Counted from the stretch's first letter, positions 15,163 through 24,748 are shown. The stretch is 64,000 bases of DNA from Motiliproteus sp041586735 (GCA_041586735.1 JBFGZQ010000006.1:143332-207331); one strand, 5' to 3'. Notes: generated by a model not told the origin, from the sequence alone. Numbers and translations are program-made.

Positions 15163-16377
15163 ATGATTAAAGCAGGAACCGCGGTCTACTACCGAGCCAC
15201 CCTGGCGCTCTGCCTGGGTTCCTTTATCGTGTTCGCCAATCTGTATATTACCCAGCCACTGTTTCCACTGCTGCGCGAGTTGTTCGAGCTCAGCGCTCTG
15301 CAGGCGACCTGGTCGCTATCGCTGGCGATGCTAACCTTGGGGATATCGCTGCTGGTCTATGGACCGTTATCGGATTCGCTAGGACGCCGGCGGATTATGC
15401 TGTTGACGCTGGCCGGTGCCAGCATCCTGACCCTGTTGATACCGCTGGTCGACAGTTATGCTGGGCTGCTCGGATTACGGATGCTCCAGGGGCTGCTGCT
15501 AGGCGGGGTACCGGCGATTGCCATCGCCTATATGGGCGATGAATTTGAACGCCCCGCGCTGTTGCTGGCGGTCGGGCTGTATATCAGCGCCAACAGCCTG
15601 GGCGGTATCAGCGGGCGGTTGATCGGTGGCGGTATGACCGATCTCGCCGGCTGGCAGTCGGCCTTTTACCTGCTGGGCGGCTTAAGCCTGCTGGGGGTGG
15701 TGGTGTTTGCCAAGCTGCTGCCGCCGTCGCGGCAGTTCCAGCCCCGACCGCTGCGGCTCGGTACCATGCTCAGCGACCTGGGTGGCCATCTGAAGAATCC
15801 GTTACTGGTGCTCGCGTATCTGATTGGCGGGCTTAATTTCTTTATCTTCTCCAACCAATACAGCTATGTCACCTATGTGCTCAGTGACGCGCCCTTCCAC
15901 CTGGCCCCGACCTGGCTGGGGCTGCTGTTTCTGACCTATTTGAGCGGCACCCTCAGCTCGGCGGTCTCGGGCAAGCTCAGCCTGCGGATCTCGCCACCGC
16001 TGTGCATGCTGGGCGGTATTGTGATTTTGATGCTCGGCACCCTGGTGACCCTAAACCAGAGTCTGACCGGGATCATTGGCGGCTTGCTGATCAACAGTTT
16101 TGGCTTCTTTATCTGTCATTCGATCTGCAGCGCCTGGGTCAACCGCCAGGCCGACGGGGCTCGGGCCAGCGCCTCCTCGCTGTACCTGCTGTTTTATTAT
16201 CTGGGTGCCAGCGCCGGTGGCCTCTATCTGGATCCGTTCTGGCAAGCGGCGCGCTGGCCGGGGGTGGTACTGGGATCGCTGTTGGTGCTGCTGATCACCG
16301 CGGCACTGGCTATCAGGCTGTATTACCGACAACGGACTCCTGCGCCAGCCACTGCCACGCCTGCGCAAGCTGATTAA
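15163..16377 (+). CDS. MFS transporter, YnfM-like
   Basis: A 12-helix major facilitator of about 404 aa, very similar in layout to E. coli YnfM. It has the loop 2-3 signature GPLSDSLGRRRIM, then GLYISANSLGGISGRLIGG and a late ASSLYLLFYYLGASAGG. The ATG at 15163 gives a normal N-terminus; an upstream in-frame TTG at 15094 would add an unlikely leader. It ends the plus-strand catabolic run, so uptake of the aromatic substrate or export of a toxic intermediate is plausible. Its last 22 codons overlap the convergent STAS-like gene. Confidence 0.85.
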   Translation: MIKAGTAVYYRATLALCLGSFIVFANLYITQPLFPLLRELFELSALQATWSLSLAMLTLGISLLVYGPLSDSLGRRRIMLLTLAGASILTLLIPLVDSYAGLLGLRMLQGLLLGGVPAIAIAYMGDEFERPALLLAVGLYISANSLGGISGRLIGGGMTDLAGWQSAFYLLGGLSLLGVVVFAKLLPPSRQFQPRPLRLGTMLSDLGGHLKNPLLVLAYLIGGLNFFIFSNQYSYVTYVLSDAPFHLAPTWLGLLFLTYLSGTLSSAVSGKLSLRISPPLCMLGGIVILMLGTLVTLNQSLTGIIGGLLINSFGFFICHSICSAWVNRQADGARASASSLYLLFYYLGASAGGLYLDPFWQAARWPGVVLGSLLVLLITAALAIRLYYRQRTPAPATATPAQAD

Positions 16378-16696
16378 GTTCAAAATACTGGACCTCGCCA
16401 TGACTGAAGGGGGTGGCCAGTTTGGCCATCCAGCGCTCCCACTGCTGATCACCAATCACCGCCACCCGCTCAACCCGGGCGTTGATCTCCACACCAAACA
16501 CCCACTCATCCCAGGCGGCCTGCAACTCCCAGCCGCGAAATCCTTCCAGCAGAAACAGCAGCCGAATCGATGCGTGCTGTGCTAACAGCTCACGCACCTG
16601 GGGAATCAGAAAATTCTTGTAGTCATTGTCGGTCAGCACGCCGCTGGCCATAAAGCCCAATCGATTGGCATCGCTCTGTTGTAACGTCATCAGCAT
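16313..16696 (-). CDS. SpoIIAA/STAS-like protein
   Basis: A 127-aa protein resembling the SpoIIAA-like (STAS/SEC14-type) family of small cytoplasmic proteins. It has GFMASGVLTDNDYKNFLIPQV at the start (span about residues 15-35), RLLFLLEGFRGWELQAAWDE in the middle and a C-terminal FSHGEVQYFELNQLAQAWQWL. The ATG at 16696 is preferred over an upstream in-frame start because GGGGAC lies about nine bases before it. The 3' end overlaps the MFS gene tail to tail by 65 bases. Function unknown; relatives often accompany stress or membrane proteins. Confidence 0.75.
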   Translation of the reverse strand: MLMTLQQSDANRLGFMASGVLTDNDYKNFLIPQVRELLAQHASIRLLFLLEGFRGWELQAAWDEWVFGVEINARVERVAVIGDQQWERWMAKLATPFSHGEVQYFELNQLAQAWQWLAQESVVGNTA

Positions 16697-16816
16697 GGCA
16701 CTGTCCCCAAAAGTTCTCTGCAAAAACAGGTCTTAGGAATACCGGTCAAAAAACCCTCTACCGCCTCAGTCTAGTCGCTGCGGTTCGGTTGAGAACCGCT
16801 AGCCCGCGGATTCAAT

Positions 16817-19189
16817 TCAGCCGTTGGCTTTGGCCAACTCCTTCAAGCGCTTCACCACCTCAAAATTCAGCGAACGCTGGGTAAAGCTGCCATCGGGCTT
16901 GCGCACCCCAGGCTTGCGGCCGGTCAACAGTTCTAACGCCTGATCGACGCTGGAGACGCTGTAGACATGAAACATACCTTCGGCCACCGCCTGCACCACC
17001 GCTTGTTTGAGCATCAGATTACGCTGGTTGGCCTGGGGGATGATCACCCCCTGTTCACCGGTCAGGCCGTTGACACTGCAAACATCGAAGAATCCTTCGA
17101 TCTTCTCGTTAACGCCGCCGATCGCCTGCACCTCGCCGTATTGATTGATCGACCCGGTCAGCGCAAAACTCTGCTTGATCGGGGTGTGGGTGAGCGCCGA
17201 GATCAGCGTACAGATCTCCGCCAGCGAGGCACTATCGCCGTCGACATAGCCGTACGACTGCTCCAGAGCGATATTGGCCGACAGCGCCAGCACAAAATCC
17301 TGGGCGTACTTATGGCCGAGGTAACCCGACAGGATCATCACCCCTTTGGAGTGGATCGGCTGTCCGAGGGTGACCTCTTTTTCGATATCGACGATGCCCT
17401 TATCGCCCGGATGGACGGTCACGGTAATCCGCGCCGGGGTGCCAAAGCTGACCTCGCCAACCTCCAGTACCGTCAGACCGTTACACTTACCCACAGCAGT
17501 ACCCTGGGTATCGATAAGGATCACTCGGTTGATGATCTCTTCACGCATCCGCGAGCTGAGTCGATCGGTACGCCGCTCCTTGGCATCCAGCGCCAGTTGG
17601 ATATGCTGCACCTGGATCAGGTCATCGCCGACCTTCTGGCGTTTGTAGTCCGCCTCACAGATCAGATCCTTCATCTCACCGATCTGCGCCGACAGCTGGC
17701 CCTGGTCTTCCGCCATCCGCGAGCTGTGTTCGACCAACCGCGCCACCGCGGGACGGCTCAGGTGCGCGCAACCCTCCTGCTGTGACAGGGTGCGGATCAG
17801 CCGAGCATAGTTGCGGATAAAGGCATCGGTACGCGGCACATCGTCATCAAAGTCCACCACCACCCGAAACAGGGTGGAGAAGTCTGGATCCATCTGCTGC
17901 AGCAGGTAATACAGCTCACGATCACCGATGATCACTACCTTGACCCTGAGGTCGATCGGTTCCGGATCGAGGGTGATATTGTTCATCCCTGATAACTCGG
18001 CAAAGGGATTTTCGATCTTCAGCTTGGATGACCGCAGTGCCCGTTTGATTGCCGACCACACCAGCGGCTGCTCAAACAGTTTCTCCGCCTCCAGCAACAG
18101 ATAGCCGCCGTTGGCCTGGTGCAGCGCGCCGCCCCGAATCAGCTGGTAGTTAGTCACCATCGCTCCCATTTCAGTGCTGTACTCGATCCGTCCAAACAGG
18201 TTGTCGTAGCTGGGGTGAGATTCGAAGACCACCGGCAGGCCTTTGGTCTTTTGATGGTCGACGATCATATTGACGCCGAACTGCTGCTCTAGCTCCGCTA
18301 ATCGAGTTGCCGTGGTGCGCTCATCAACCACCTTGTCATCACCGGCCAACTCGGCAGCCTGCCGCACCAATTCGAGCTCCATCTGGTTGAGGTAGCCAAC
18401 CACCCGCGGCTGGGAGGCATACTTCTCTTTCAGCGGCGTGAACACCGGCGTCATCGCCGCACGAGCGGTCAGGTGCTCGAGCTTTTTCTGTTTTTCGTTG
18501 GCTTCACGACGCCATTGCGGCAGGCTGGTCAGCGACTCATTAAGATACTCCTCCAGCTCATCAATATCGGCGTTGATCTGATTACGCTGAGCCTCCTCCA
18601 GCAGTGAAAACGCCGCCTCATCCATCGCTTGGCCATCCAGTACTGGGGTAAAACCTACGCTGCCAGCATCGCGGTACAGGGCAATGCTCTTAGTGCGGGC
18701 CCGATTTTCAACCCGCTCCAGCGCCTGATCGTAGAGTTTGCTGAAGTCGCGTTCGATACGGCTTTTAGCACGCTGGTAGGAGGGGTTTTCAAACGCGGTG
18801 GGGATCTCAGAGGCCAGCGCTTCGAGCATATTCTGAATATCACTCTTGAACACCGCACCCTTGCCCGGGGCAAAATAGAACGCCTGGGGGTGGCGCAGAT
18901 CCGAGAGATTATTGAGGTAACACCAATCCTGCGGTTTCTTGGCCTTTTTAGCCTGCCGCTTCAGGGTATCCATCACAAAGGAGAAGCGGCCACTCTGCGA
19001 ATGGCCCATCACGAACAGGTTATAGTCCGGACGGTTCATACCGATACCGAACTCCATCGCCTCGACCGCCCGCTCCTGACCGTAAACGCCGTTAAAATTC
19101 TCCAACGTTTCGGTGGTCTTGAACGGTAGCAACTCCGGATTACAGGTGCGATACAGCTGATCGACATCAAGCCGGGTAGCAGAATCCAT
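16817..19189 (-). CDS. LonB-like AAA+ protease (AAA_32 / Lon_C)
   Basis: A soluble ATP-dependent protease relative of 790 aa. The N-terminal part matches the LonB-like AAA region: FNGVYGQERAVEAMEFGIGM near residue 34, then a P-loop-like MGHSQSGRFSF near 65 where the usual Lys is Arg. A coiled-coil insert follows (about 160-330), then the Walker B-like ANGGYLLLEAEKLF. The C-terminal Lon domain has the catalytic serine in YVDGDSASLAE and the lysine in GGVNEKIEGFFDVC. The ATG at 19189 has GGAGAT eight bases upstream; the GTG at 19201 is not needed. Substrates are unknown. It stands between unrelated housekeeping genes. Confidence 0.9.
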   Translation of the reverse strand: MDSATRLDVDQLYRTCNPELLPFKTTETLENFNGVYGQERAVEAMEFGIGMNRPDYNLFVMGHSQSGRFSFVMDTLKRQAKKAKKPQDWCYLNNLSDLRHPQAFYFAPGKGAVFKSDIQNMLEALASEIPTAFENPSYQRAKSRIERDFSKLYDQALERVENRARTKSIALYRDAGSVGFTPVLDGQAMDEAAFSLLEEAQRNQINADIDELEEYLNESLTSLPQWRREANEKQKKLEHLTARAAMTPVFTPLKEKYASQPRVVGYLNQMELELVRQAAELAGDDKVVDERTTATRLAELEQQFGVNMIVDHQKTKGLPVVFESHPSYDNLFGRIEYSTEMGAMVTNYQLIRGGALHQANGGYLLLEAEKLFEQPLVWSAIKRALRSSKLKIENPFAELSGMNNITLDPEPIDLRVKVVIIGDRELYYLLQQMDPDFSTLFRVVVDFDDDVPRTDAFIRNYARLIRTLSQQEGCAHLSRPAVARLVEHSSRMAEDQGQLSAQIGEMKDLICEADYKRQKVGDDLIQVQHIQLALDAKERRTDRLSSRMREEIINRVILIDTQGTAVGKCNGLTVLEVGEVSFGTPARITVTVHPGDKGIVDIEKEVTLGQPIHSKGVMILSGYLGHKYAQDFVLALSANIALEQSYGYVDGDSASLAEICTLISALTHTPIKQSFALTGSINQYGEVQAIGGVNEKIEGFFDVCSVNGLTGEQGVIIPQANQRNLMLKQAVVQAVAEGMFHVYSVSSVDQALELLTGRKPGVRKPDGSFTQRSLNFEVVKRLKELAKANG

Positions 19190-19319
19190 TTTTATCTCCA
19201 CAGACAGGTCTAATGCTCACATAGATAACAAGCGCCGACCGGAGAGGCAAGGAAAGCTGTGAATAATTTCGTGCGCTCCCTGCGCAAGGGGCTTATTCGC
19301 AGCTTCCCAAGATAAATGA

Positions 19320-20147
19320 CTAACTCTGTTGCAGTTTATTGCGCACCTCGGCGATGACCGCGCCCGTCTGCGGGCGCACGCCGCGCCAAATGCTAAAGGA
19401 TTCCGCCGCCTGCTCGACCAGCATCCCCAGGCCATCGAGGATGTTGGCCGCTCCCTGTTGCTGCGCCCAGCGCATAAAAGGGGTCGGCTCGGCAGCGTAC
19501 ATCAGATCGTAGCACCAGCCCTCGGCAGCCAATACCCCTGCGGGCAGCGGCGGTAGGCCACCCTGCAGGCTGGCTGAGGTGCCGTTGATGATCAGATCAA
19601 ACGGGCCTTCAAGCGCCTCGAATCCACAGCCGCTGATCGGCCCCAACTCGGCAAACAGCTGCGCCAATAGCTGCGCCTTCTCGGGGGTGCGATTGGCGAC
19701 CACCAGCTGTTGCGGCGCCTGCTGCAACAGCGGCTCCAACACGCCACGCACCGCGCCACCTGCTCCGAGCACCAGCACTCGCAGGCCTTTGATGCGACCC
19801 TGATGGTTGTCGAGAATATCACCCACCAGGCCCACGCCATCGGTGGTATCGCCGCACAACTGACCGGTTTCATCCCGATACAGGGTATTCACGGCACCCG
19901 CCAGCCGCGCCCGCGGGGTCAGACTAGCGACCAGAGCCCAGGCCTGCTCTTTAAAGGGTACGGTGACATTCAATCCGCCACCGCCCTGGGCAAAGAAGCT
20001 CGACACCGCCTGGCTAAAGCCATCCAGAGGCGCTTCGAGGGTGCTGTAGGCCAGATCCTGCCCACACTGCTCGGCAAACAGCCGATGAATCGCCGGCGAC
20101 TTGCTGTGGTTGATCGGGTTGCCGATAACGGCGTATTGATCGGTCAT
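19320..20147 (-). CDS. aroE: shikimate dehydrogenase
   Basis: Reduces 3-dehydroshikimate to shikimate with NADPH in aromatic amino acid synthesis. The 275-aa protein has the N-terminal substrate site NPINHSKSPAIHRLFAE, the catalytic Lys in NVTVPFKEQAW (near 65) and Asp in GDTTDGVGLVGD (near 100). The nucleotide loop is VLGAGGAVRGVLEPLL, followed by VANRTPEKAQ for the NADPH phosphate. The gene starts 4 bases after the hemF stop, so the two are co-transcribed, as in Pseudomonas. Confidence 0.96.
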   Translation of the reverse strand: MTDQYAVIGNPINHSKSPAIHRLFAEQCGQDLAYSTLEAPLDGFSQAVSSFFAQGGGGLNVTVPFKEQAWALVASLTPRARLAGAVNTLYRDETGQLCGDTTDGVGLVGDILDNHQGRIKGLRVLVLGAGGAVRGVLEPLLQQAPQQLVVANRTPEKAQLLAQLFAELGPISGCGFEALEGPFDLIINGTSASLQGGLPPLPAGVLAAEGWCYDLMYAAEPTPFMRWAQQQGAANILDGLGMLVEQAAESFSIWRGVRPQTGAVIAEVRNKLQQS

Positions 20148-20150
20148 CGT

Positions 20151-21068
20151 TTATGCCTCGGCAAGCCAGTCACGGGGTTGTAGAAAATAATCGGTCAGCC
20201 GCGCTTCCGCGCTACCGGGTTGCGCCTGGTAGTTATACTCCCAGCGCACCTCGGGCGGCAGCGACATCAGAATCGATTCGGTCCGGCCACCCGATTGCAG
20301 TCCAAATAGGGTGCCGCGATCAAACACCAGGTTGAACTCCACATAGCGGCCACGACGGTAACGCTGAAACCGTTTTTCGGCCTCCCCATAGGGGGTATCT
20401 TTACGGCGTTCAACCAGCGGCACGTAGAGATCCTGATAGCCCTCGCCGATCGCTTGGACGAACGCAAAGCTCTGCTCAAAATCCGGCTGGTTCAGATCAT
20501 CAAAGAATAGCCCGCCAATACCGCGCTGCTCATCGCGATGTTTGAGATAGAAATAGCGGTCGCACCAGTCTTTGTATTTTGGATACAGCGCGGCGCCAAA
20601 GCGGTCACAGATCGCTTTCGACCCCTGATGCCAATCATGGCAATCCTGCTCATACCCATAGCAGGGGGTCAGGTCGAAACCACCGCCAAACCACCAGATC
20701 GGCTCCTCGCCCTCTTTCTCGGCGATAAAAAAACGCACATTGGCATGCGATGTCGGTACATAGGGGTTGTGCGGATGCATCACCAGCGATACCCCGACCG
20801 CCTGGTAACTGCGACCGGCCAGCTCGGGGCGATGCGCGGTGGCAGAACCGGGCATATTGTCTCCCCGGACATGGGAGAAGTTGACCCCGCCTTTTTCGAA
20901 TATTGCACCTTCGGTCATCACCCTGGAGCGTCCACCGCCGCCACTGGGTTTGTCCCAGTTATCTTGCTCAAAGGTCGCCTGACCATCGAGCGCTTCCAGC
21001 GCGCTGCAGATACGATCCTGCAGCTGCTGCATGAACGCCACCACGGGTTGAATATCCACTGCAGCCAT
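20151..21068 (-). CDS. hemF: oxygen-dependent coproporphyrinogen-III oxidase
   Basis: Carries out the aerobic oxidative decarboxylation of coproporphyrinogen III to protoporphyrinogen IX in haem synthesis. The 305-aa protein has the family blocks GGGGRSRVMTEGAIFEKGG near residues 41-60, GVSLVMHPHNPYVPTSHAN near 93, WWFGGGFDLTPCYGYEQDC near 125 and GRYVEFNLVFDRGTLFGLQ near 241. It heads a hemF-aroE pair and follows tsaC on the same strand, the order seen near the Pseudomonas origin. Confidence 0.97.
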   Translation of the reverse strand: MAAVDIQPVVAFMQQLQDRICSALEALDGQATFEQDNWDKPSGGGGRSRVMTEGAIFEKGGVNFSHVRGDNMPGSATAHRPELAGRSYQAVGVSLVMHPHNPYVPTSHANVRFFIAEKEGEEPIWWFGGGFDLTPCYGYEQDCHDWHQGSKAICDRFGAALYPKYKDWCDRYFYLKHRDEQRGIGGLFFDDLNQPDFEQSFAFVQAIGEGYQDLYVPLVERRKDTPYGEAEKRFQRYRRGRYVEFNLVFDRGTLFGLQSGGRTESILMSLPPEVRWEYNYQAQPGSAEARLTDYFLQPRDWLAEA

Positions 21069-21137
21069 CGAGGCGCTCCTATCGTTGTGTTGCCTAGGGG
21101 ATGGTAACGGGTGCCGGACTAAACCTTAACGACAGCC

Positions 21138-21695
21138 TTAACGCAGAATCGCACCGCTGCACAGATCACGAATCGTCGACGGCTGGTCCTGGCCACCCAG
21201 GGTACCCGGCAGCAGGTAATCCAGCTCATGGCCGAACGCCGCGCGGACCTCGGTTGCGCTGCGTGCGGCGAGATCGCCGGCGAGATTGGCCGAGGTGGAC
21301 ACCAGTGGCCCACCGAAAGCACGAGACAACGCCACCACCTGTGGGTGAGCGCTTACTCTCACGGCAATGCTAGCGTACTGGCCCTTGATCCAAAACGGGA
21401 TACTGTTGTCGAGATCCGGGATCAGCCAGGTGGTGGGCCCCGGCCAACTCAACTGCAGCTCCGCACGCTGCGCCCGACTCAGCGGCCGCAACAACGGCCG
21501 CAGCTGATCCATGCCAGCCGCCACCAGGATAAGCCCCTTCTCCAACGGCCGCTGTTTGAGCAGCAACAAGCGCTCAACCGCATCGGCCTGGAAGGGATCA
21601 CAACCCAACCCCCAGACCGCTTCGGTAGGATAAGCCATGACCCCCCCATGACGCAGGGTGGCGACAGCCCGTTTGATCTGCCAGTGATTAAGCAT
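21138..21695 (-). CDS. tsaC: threonylcarbamoyl-AMP synthase
   Basis: Makes threonylcarbamoyl-AMP from threonine, bicarbonate and ATP for the t6A37 modification of ANN-decoding tRNAs. At 185 aa it is the short, single-domain form. The YrdC fold motifs are GGVMAYPTEAVWGLGCDP near residue 18, LLLLKQRPLEKGLILV near 43 and PLVSTSANLAGD near 142. Other tsa genes are not in the window. Confidence 0.94.
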   Translation of the reverse strand: MLNHWQIKRAVATLRHGGVMAYPTEAVWGLGCDPFQADAVERLLLLKQRPLEKGLILVAAGMDQLRPLLRPLSRAQRAELQLSWPGPTTWLIPDLDNSIPFWIKGQYASIAVRVSAHPQVVALSRAFGGPLVSTSANLAGDLAARSATEVRAAFGHELDYLLPGTLGGQDQPSTIRDLCSGAILR

Positions 21696-21711
21696 CGTTA
21701 CGACTTAACGC

Positions 21712-22218
21712 TCAGCCGTTAGCCAGACGCTCTTGTAGCGCACGGTCTTTGGCCAACACCTCTTCGGTATTGGCACGCCGCTCGGCGATCAGCCGCTGGG
21801 CCAGGTCAGAATCTGCGGTCGCCATGATCTGGGCGGCTAGATAGGCGGCGTTTTTCGCGCCAGCCTTACCGATCGCCACCGTGGCCACCGGAATGCCACC
21901 CGGCATCTGCACGGTCGACAGTAGCGCGTCTAGACCATCCAGAGACGAGTTGATCGGTACGCCGATAACCGGCTTCAGAGTATTGGCAGCCACCGCACCG
22001 GCCAGGTGGGCGGCCATGCCCGCGGCACAGATAAAGGCCACGCAACCACGTTGATCGGCGTCGACCACATAATCATGAGTGGCCACCGGGGTACGGTGCG
22101 CCGAAGAGATCTTCATCTCGAAGGGCACCTGCAGCTGTTTTAGCACCGCAATGGAGGCCTCCATAACAGGAAGATCGGAATCGGAACCCATCAGAATAGC
22201 GATAAAGGGCTTGGACAT
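21712..22218 (-). CDS. purE: N5-carboxyaminoimidazole ribonucleotide mutase
   Basis: Rearranges N5-CAIR to CAIR in purine synthesis. The 168-aa protein has ILMGSDSDLPVMEAS near residue 8, KISSAHRTPVATHDY near 37 and the site around GMAAHLAGAVAANTLKPVIGVP near 71-92 (span). The usual partner purK is not adjacent: the next gene upstream is dprA. The gene stands 17 bases before tsaC on the same strand. Its placement here is an addition relative to the Pseudomonas order, which has no purE at this spot. Confidence 0.96.
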   Translation of the reverse strand: MSKPFIAILMGSDSDLPVMEASIAVLKQLQVPFEMKISSAHRTPVATHDYVVDADQRGCVAFICAAGMAAHLAGAVAANTLKPVIGVPINSSLDGLDALLSTVQMPGGIPVATVAIGKAGAKNAAYLAAQIMATADSDLAQRLIAERRANTEEVLAKDRALQERLANG

Positions 22219-22320
22219 AACGGCGGCCTCAAAACAGGGGGAATAGGAGCGAACAACTCTGAAGGCGGAAAACTACCTTAGTCAGTCGGTGCTTTCAAGT
22301 GGGAACTTTTCATGCTGCCG

Positions 22321-23493
22321 TTAGGCGTGGCGCGCTGTGCGTTGGTAGCCCCCAGGCACGACAGCCACCCAGCCCTGTAACTCCAGCGATAACAGCTGCG
22401 TCTGCACCTGGGCAACCGATAACCCCGAGCGCAGCACTAGCCGGTCCAGCGAGGTGGCCTCGTACCCCGTCGCCTGTAGCAGTTGCAGCTCCTGAGCCGA
22501 CAGCCCCGCTAACGACGGCACTGAGCGCTCGGCAGCGGCGCGGTCGACCGCATGATCCAGTGCCCCTAGCACGCTGCAACCATCCAGCTGCGGTGCCAGC
22601 TCCTGGAGAATCTGCTCCGCCGAATCGACCAGCAGCGCACCCTGGCGGATCAAACTATGACAGCCCTTGCTCAACGGGTTATGGATCGATCCGGGCAGCG
22701 CGAACACCTCCCGACCCTGCTCCAGCGCCATCCTGGCGGTAATCAGAGAGCCGCTTTTTAAGGCGGCTTCGACCACTACCACCCCCAGACTCAAGGCGCT
22801 GATGATCCGATTACGCTTAGGGAAATTTTGCGCCAGGGGCGGAGTACCCAGTGCCAGTTCTGACACCAGCACCCCGCCCTGCTCGACAATTTGCTGCGCG
22901 AGCGCCAGGTGACGCGCGGGGTAGATCCGGTCAACCCCGGTCCCTAGCACCGCCACCGTCAAACCCAGCCCCTGCAAACCGCCGTTATGGGCGGCGGCAT
23001 CGATCCCTAACGCCAAACCGCTGGTCGGCACCAACCCCTGTTCGGACAGATAGCGACTGTAGACGTAAGCGTTTTCCAACCCCTGAGGGCTGGCATTACG
23101 ACTGCCCACCAGCGCGATCTGCGGCAGCGCCAATATCTCGGCGTCGCCCACCACAAACAACAACGCCGGCGGATCGCTGATCTGCCGCAACGCTTCGGGG
23201 TAGAGTCGATCTTCCAGCGTCAGCAGCTGGTGGCGAGGCTCCGCGAGCCAGCTATCGATACGATCCAGGATGGTGGCATTGAGCGGCTGCTGCGGGCCTC
23301 GATTCAGAGCATTGACGACTGAGCGCCGTAAGCCTAGCGCCGCTAAACAGCAGCCTGAGGCGGCCAGTATCGCCTCGGATGATCCGAAGTGTTGCCACAG
23401 CTGCTTAAGGCTGACCGGACCCAGGCCCGGAATTTGACAGAGTTGTAACCAGCGCTGCTGCGCCGGCTGCAGATGAACAGAGGTAGAGGACAT
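22321..23493 (-). CDS. dprA: DNA-processing protein A
   Basis: Binds incoming single-stranded DNA and loads RecA during natural transformation. The 390-aa protein has an N-terminal helical (SAM-like) region with LCQIPGLGPVSLKQLWQHFG. The central Rossmann fold has LVGSRNASPQGLENAYVYSR, TSGLALGIDAAAHNGGL and FPKRNRIISALSLGVVVVEA, then a C-terminal winged helix (about 320-385). It lies 45 bases after the LysM gene on the same strand, the same pair as in Pseudomonas. No competence pilus genes are in the window. Confidence 0.95.
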   Translation of the reverse strand: MSSTSVHLQPAQQRWLQLCQIPGLGPVSLKQLWQHFGSSEAILAASGCCLAALGLRRSVVNALNRGPQQPLNATILDRIDSWLAEPRHQLLTLEDRLYPEALRQISDPPALLFVVGDAEILALPQIALVGSRNASPQGLENAYVYSRYLSEQGLVPTSGLALGIDAAAHNGGLQGLGLTVAVLGTGVDRIYPARHLALAQQIVEQGGVLVSELALGTPPLAQNFPKRNRIISALSLGVVVVEAALKSGSLITARMALEQGREVFALPGSIHNPLSKGCHSLIRQGALLVDSAEQILQELAPQLDGCSVLGALDHAVDRAAAERSVPSLAGLSAQELQLLQATGYEATSLDRLVLRSGLSVAQVQTQLLSLELQGWVAVVPGGYQRTARHA

Positions 23494-23538
23494 AGATCAT
23501 CCTTGATCAGAGCGGTTAAAACCCCTGCCGGGGCTCGA

Positions 23539-24567
23539 CTAGCGCGGCGAACGAATCTCATCCATAACGGCCAAACTATTTTCGGCACGCATCACCAGCG
23601 CATAACTGAGCTTCTCGAACGGTTTGAACACCATCACCAGACCGGCGCGCTCAGAAGGCAGGGTGATCGGCTCTTTAGTCACTGGATCGAGTACGGTCTC
23701 ACCCAGCTTATACACGTAGAACACATTGCCAGGCTTAATCCCTTCGCGGCTACCGCGATTGATGGCAACCACATCAAATTGACCAATTTTATCCACCCCT
23801 CTGAGCACCGACAGAATCCGGCCTTTAAGCGGCTCATCGGTAGCCGAGGGGTAGAATACCGACTGGATCGCACCTTCGGGCGTGGGCAGCACCCGATCCA
23901 GGGTGCGAACTTCCTGGGTGGTGTGTTTGAGCTTCAGGGTCAGGATGTCGTCATCAAGCGCCTGTAAATAGCCACTGCCGATGCTCTGAGACTCAAACCC
24001 CAACTCTTCTCCGGTGTCAGGATCGGTATAGCTGCGTGCCGGGCGGTAGATACCAAAAAACCGCTGCGAGCGCTCTGCCGCTGTAAACGCCCCGCGGGCG
24101 TAAACTTTATCTCCAGCCCCAGAGACGATCCGCTCATTGACCCCTGCCACCACGTAGGGGGCCCGTTCCAGCGCTGCACGATCCATGATCAGGTTATCGG
24201 ACAGAAAACTCTTGATATCTTGTAGCGGAATGGCAGGGATCGCCTGCGCCAATGGCGTGCGACGAATCTCAGGAGAGAGTTTACGCGGCCCGCGCTGGAG
24301 CCGTAACTGCGGCTGGCCATTGACATAGACCAGATAGATAATATCCCCGGGATAGATCAGGTGCGGATTATCGATCTGAGGGTTAACACTCCACACTTTG
24401 GGCCAGAGCCAAGGGCTCTTCAGAAACTGCGCGGAGATATCCCACAGGGTATCGCCTTTAACCACCACATGCTGGTCGGGATGGCTATCTGCCAGCTCGA
24501 TGACATCTGCCCGAACACTGGTGATGACCAGCAAGGTTGCAGCGATGGCGAACAACAGTCTTTTCAT
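23539..24567 (-). CDS. LysM-domain envelope protein
   Basis: A 342-aa exported protein with a clear signal peptide (MKRLLFAIAATLLVITSVRA). It has one LysM domain at about residues 30-85, with VVKGDTLWDISAQFLKSPWLWPKVW and NPHLIYPGDIIYLV (each span short of the domain), that should bind peptidoglycan. The remaining ~250 residues are a conserved domain of unknown role found in the LysM protein next to dprA in many gammaproteobacteria. It is divergent from def. Function is probably structural or in envelope maintenance. Confidence 0.87.
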   Translation of the reverse strand: MKRLLFAIAATLLVITSVRADVIELADSHPDQHVVVKGDTLWDISAQFLKSPWLWPKVWSVNPQIDNPHLIYPGDIIYLVYVNGQPQLRLQRGPRKLSPEIRRTPLAQAIPAIPLQDIKSFLSDNLIMDRAALERAPYVVAGVNERIVSGAGDKVYARGAFTAAERSQRFFGIYRPARSYTDPDTGEELGFESQSIGSGYLQALDDDILTLKLKHTTQEVRTLDRVLPTPEGAIQSVFYPSATDEPLKGRILSVLRGVDKIGQFDVVAINRGSREGIKPGNVFYVYKLGETVLDPVTKEPITLPSERAGLVMVFKPFEKLSYALVMRAENSLAVMDEIRSPR

Positions 24568-24748
24568 GGTAAATCCCTTTTATGCAGGTCTTGGGTGAAA
24601 CCCAGAGTCACGTCTGTGGGTCTCGACCAAAAACGAACCGGCTACAGCCTAGAGCGCCCTATAAACTCTCCGCGATAAAGCCATGCTGTGGCCCCAAACT
24701 CGCCGTATAACCCCGTATTCTTGCTATGGAATGTACAGAAGTAAACAG

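Noticed and set aside
16967..17785. 272-codon plus-strand frame inside the LonB-like gene
   Set aside because: Full overlap with a well-supported protease on the other strand; the composition is that of an antisense frame in GC-rich DNA.
20538..21107. 189-codon plus-strand frame opposite hemF
   Set aside because: Antisense of hemF, with no family features.
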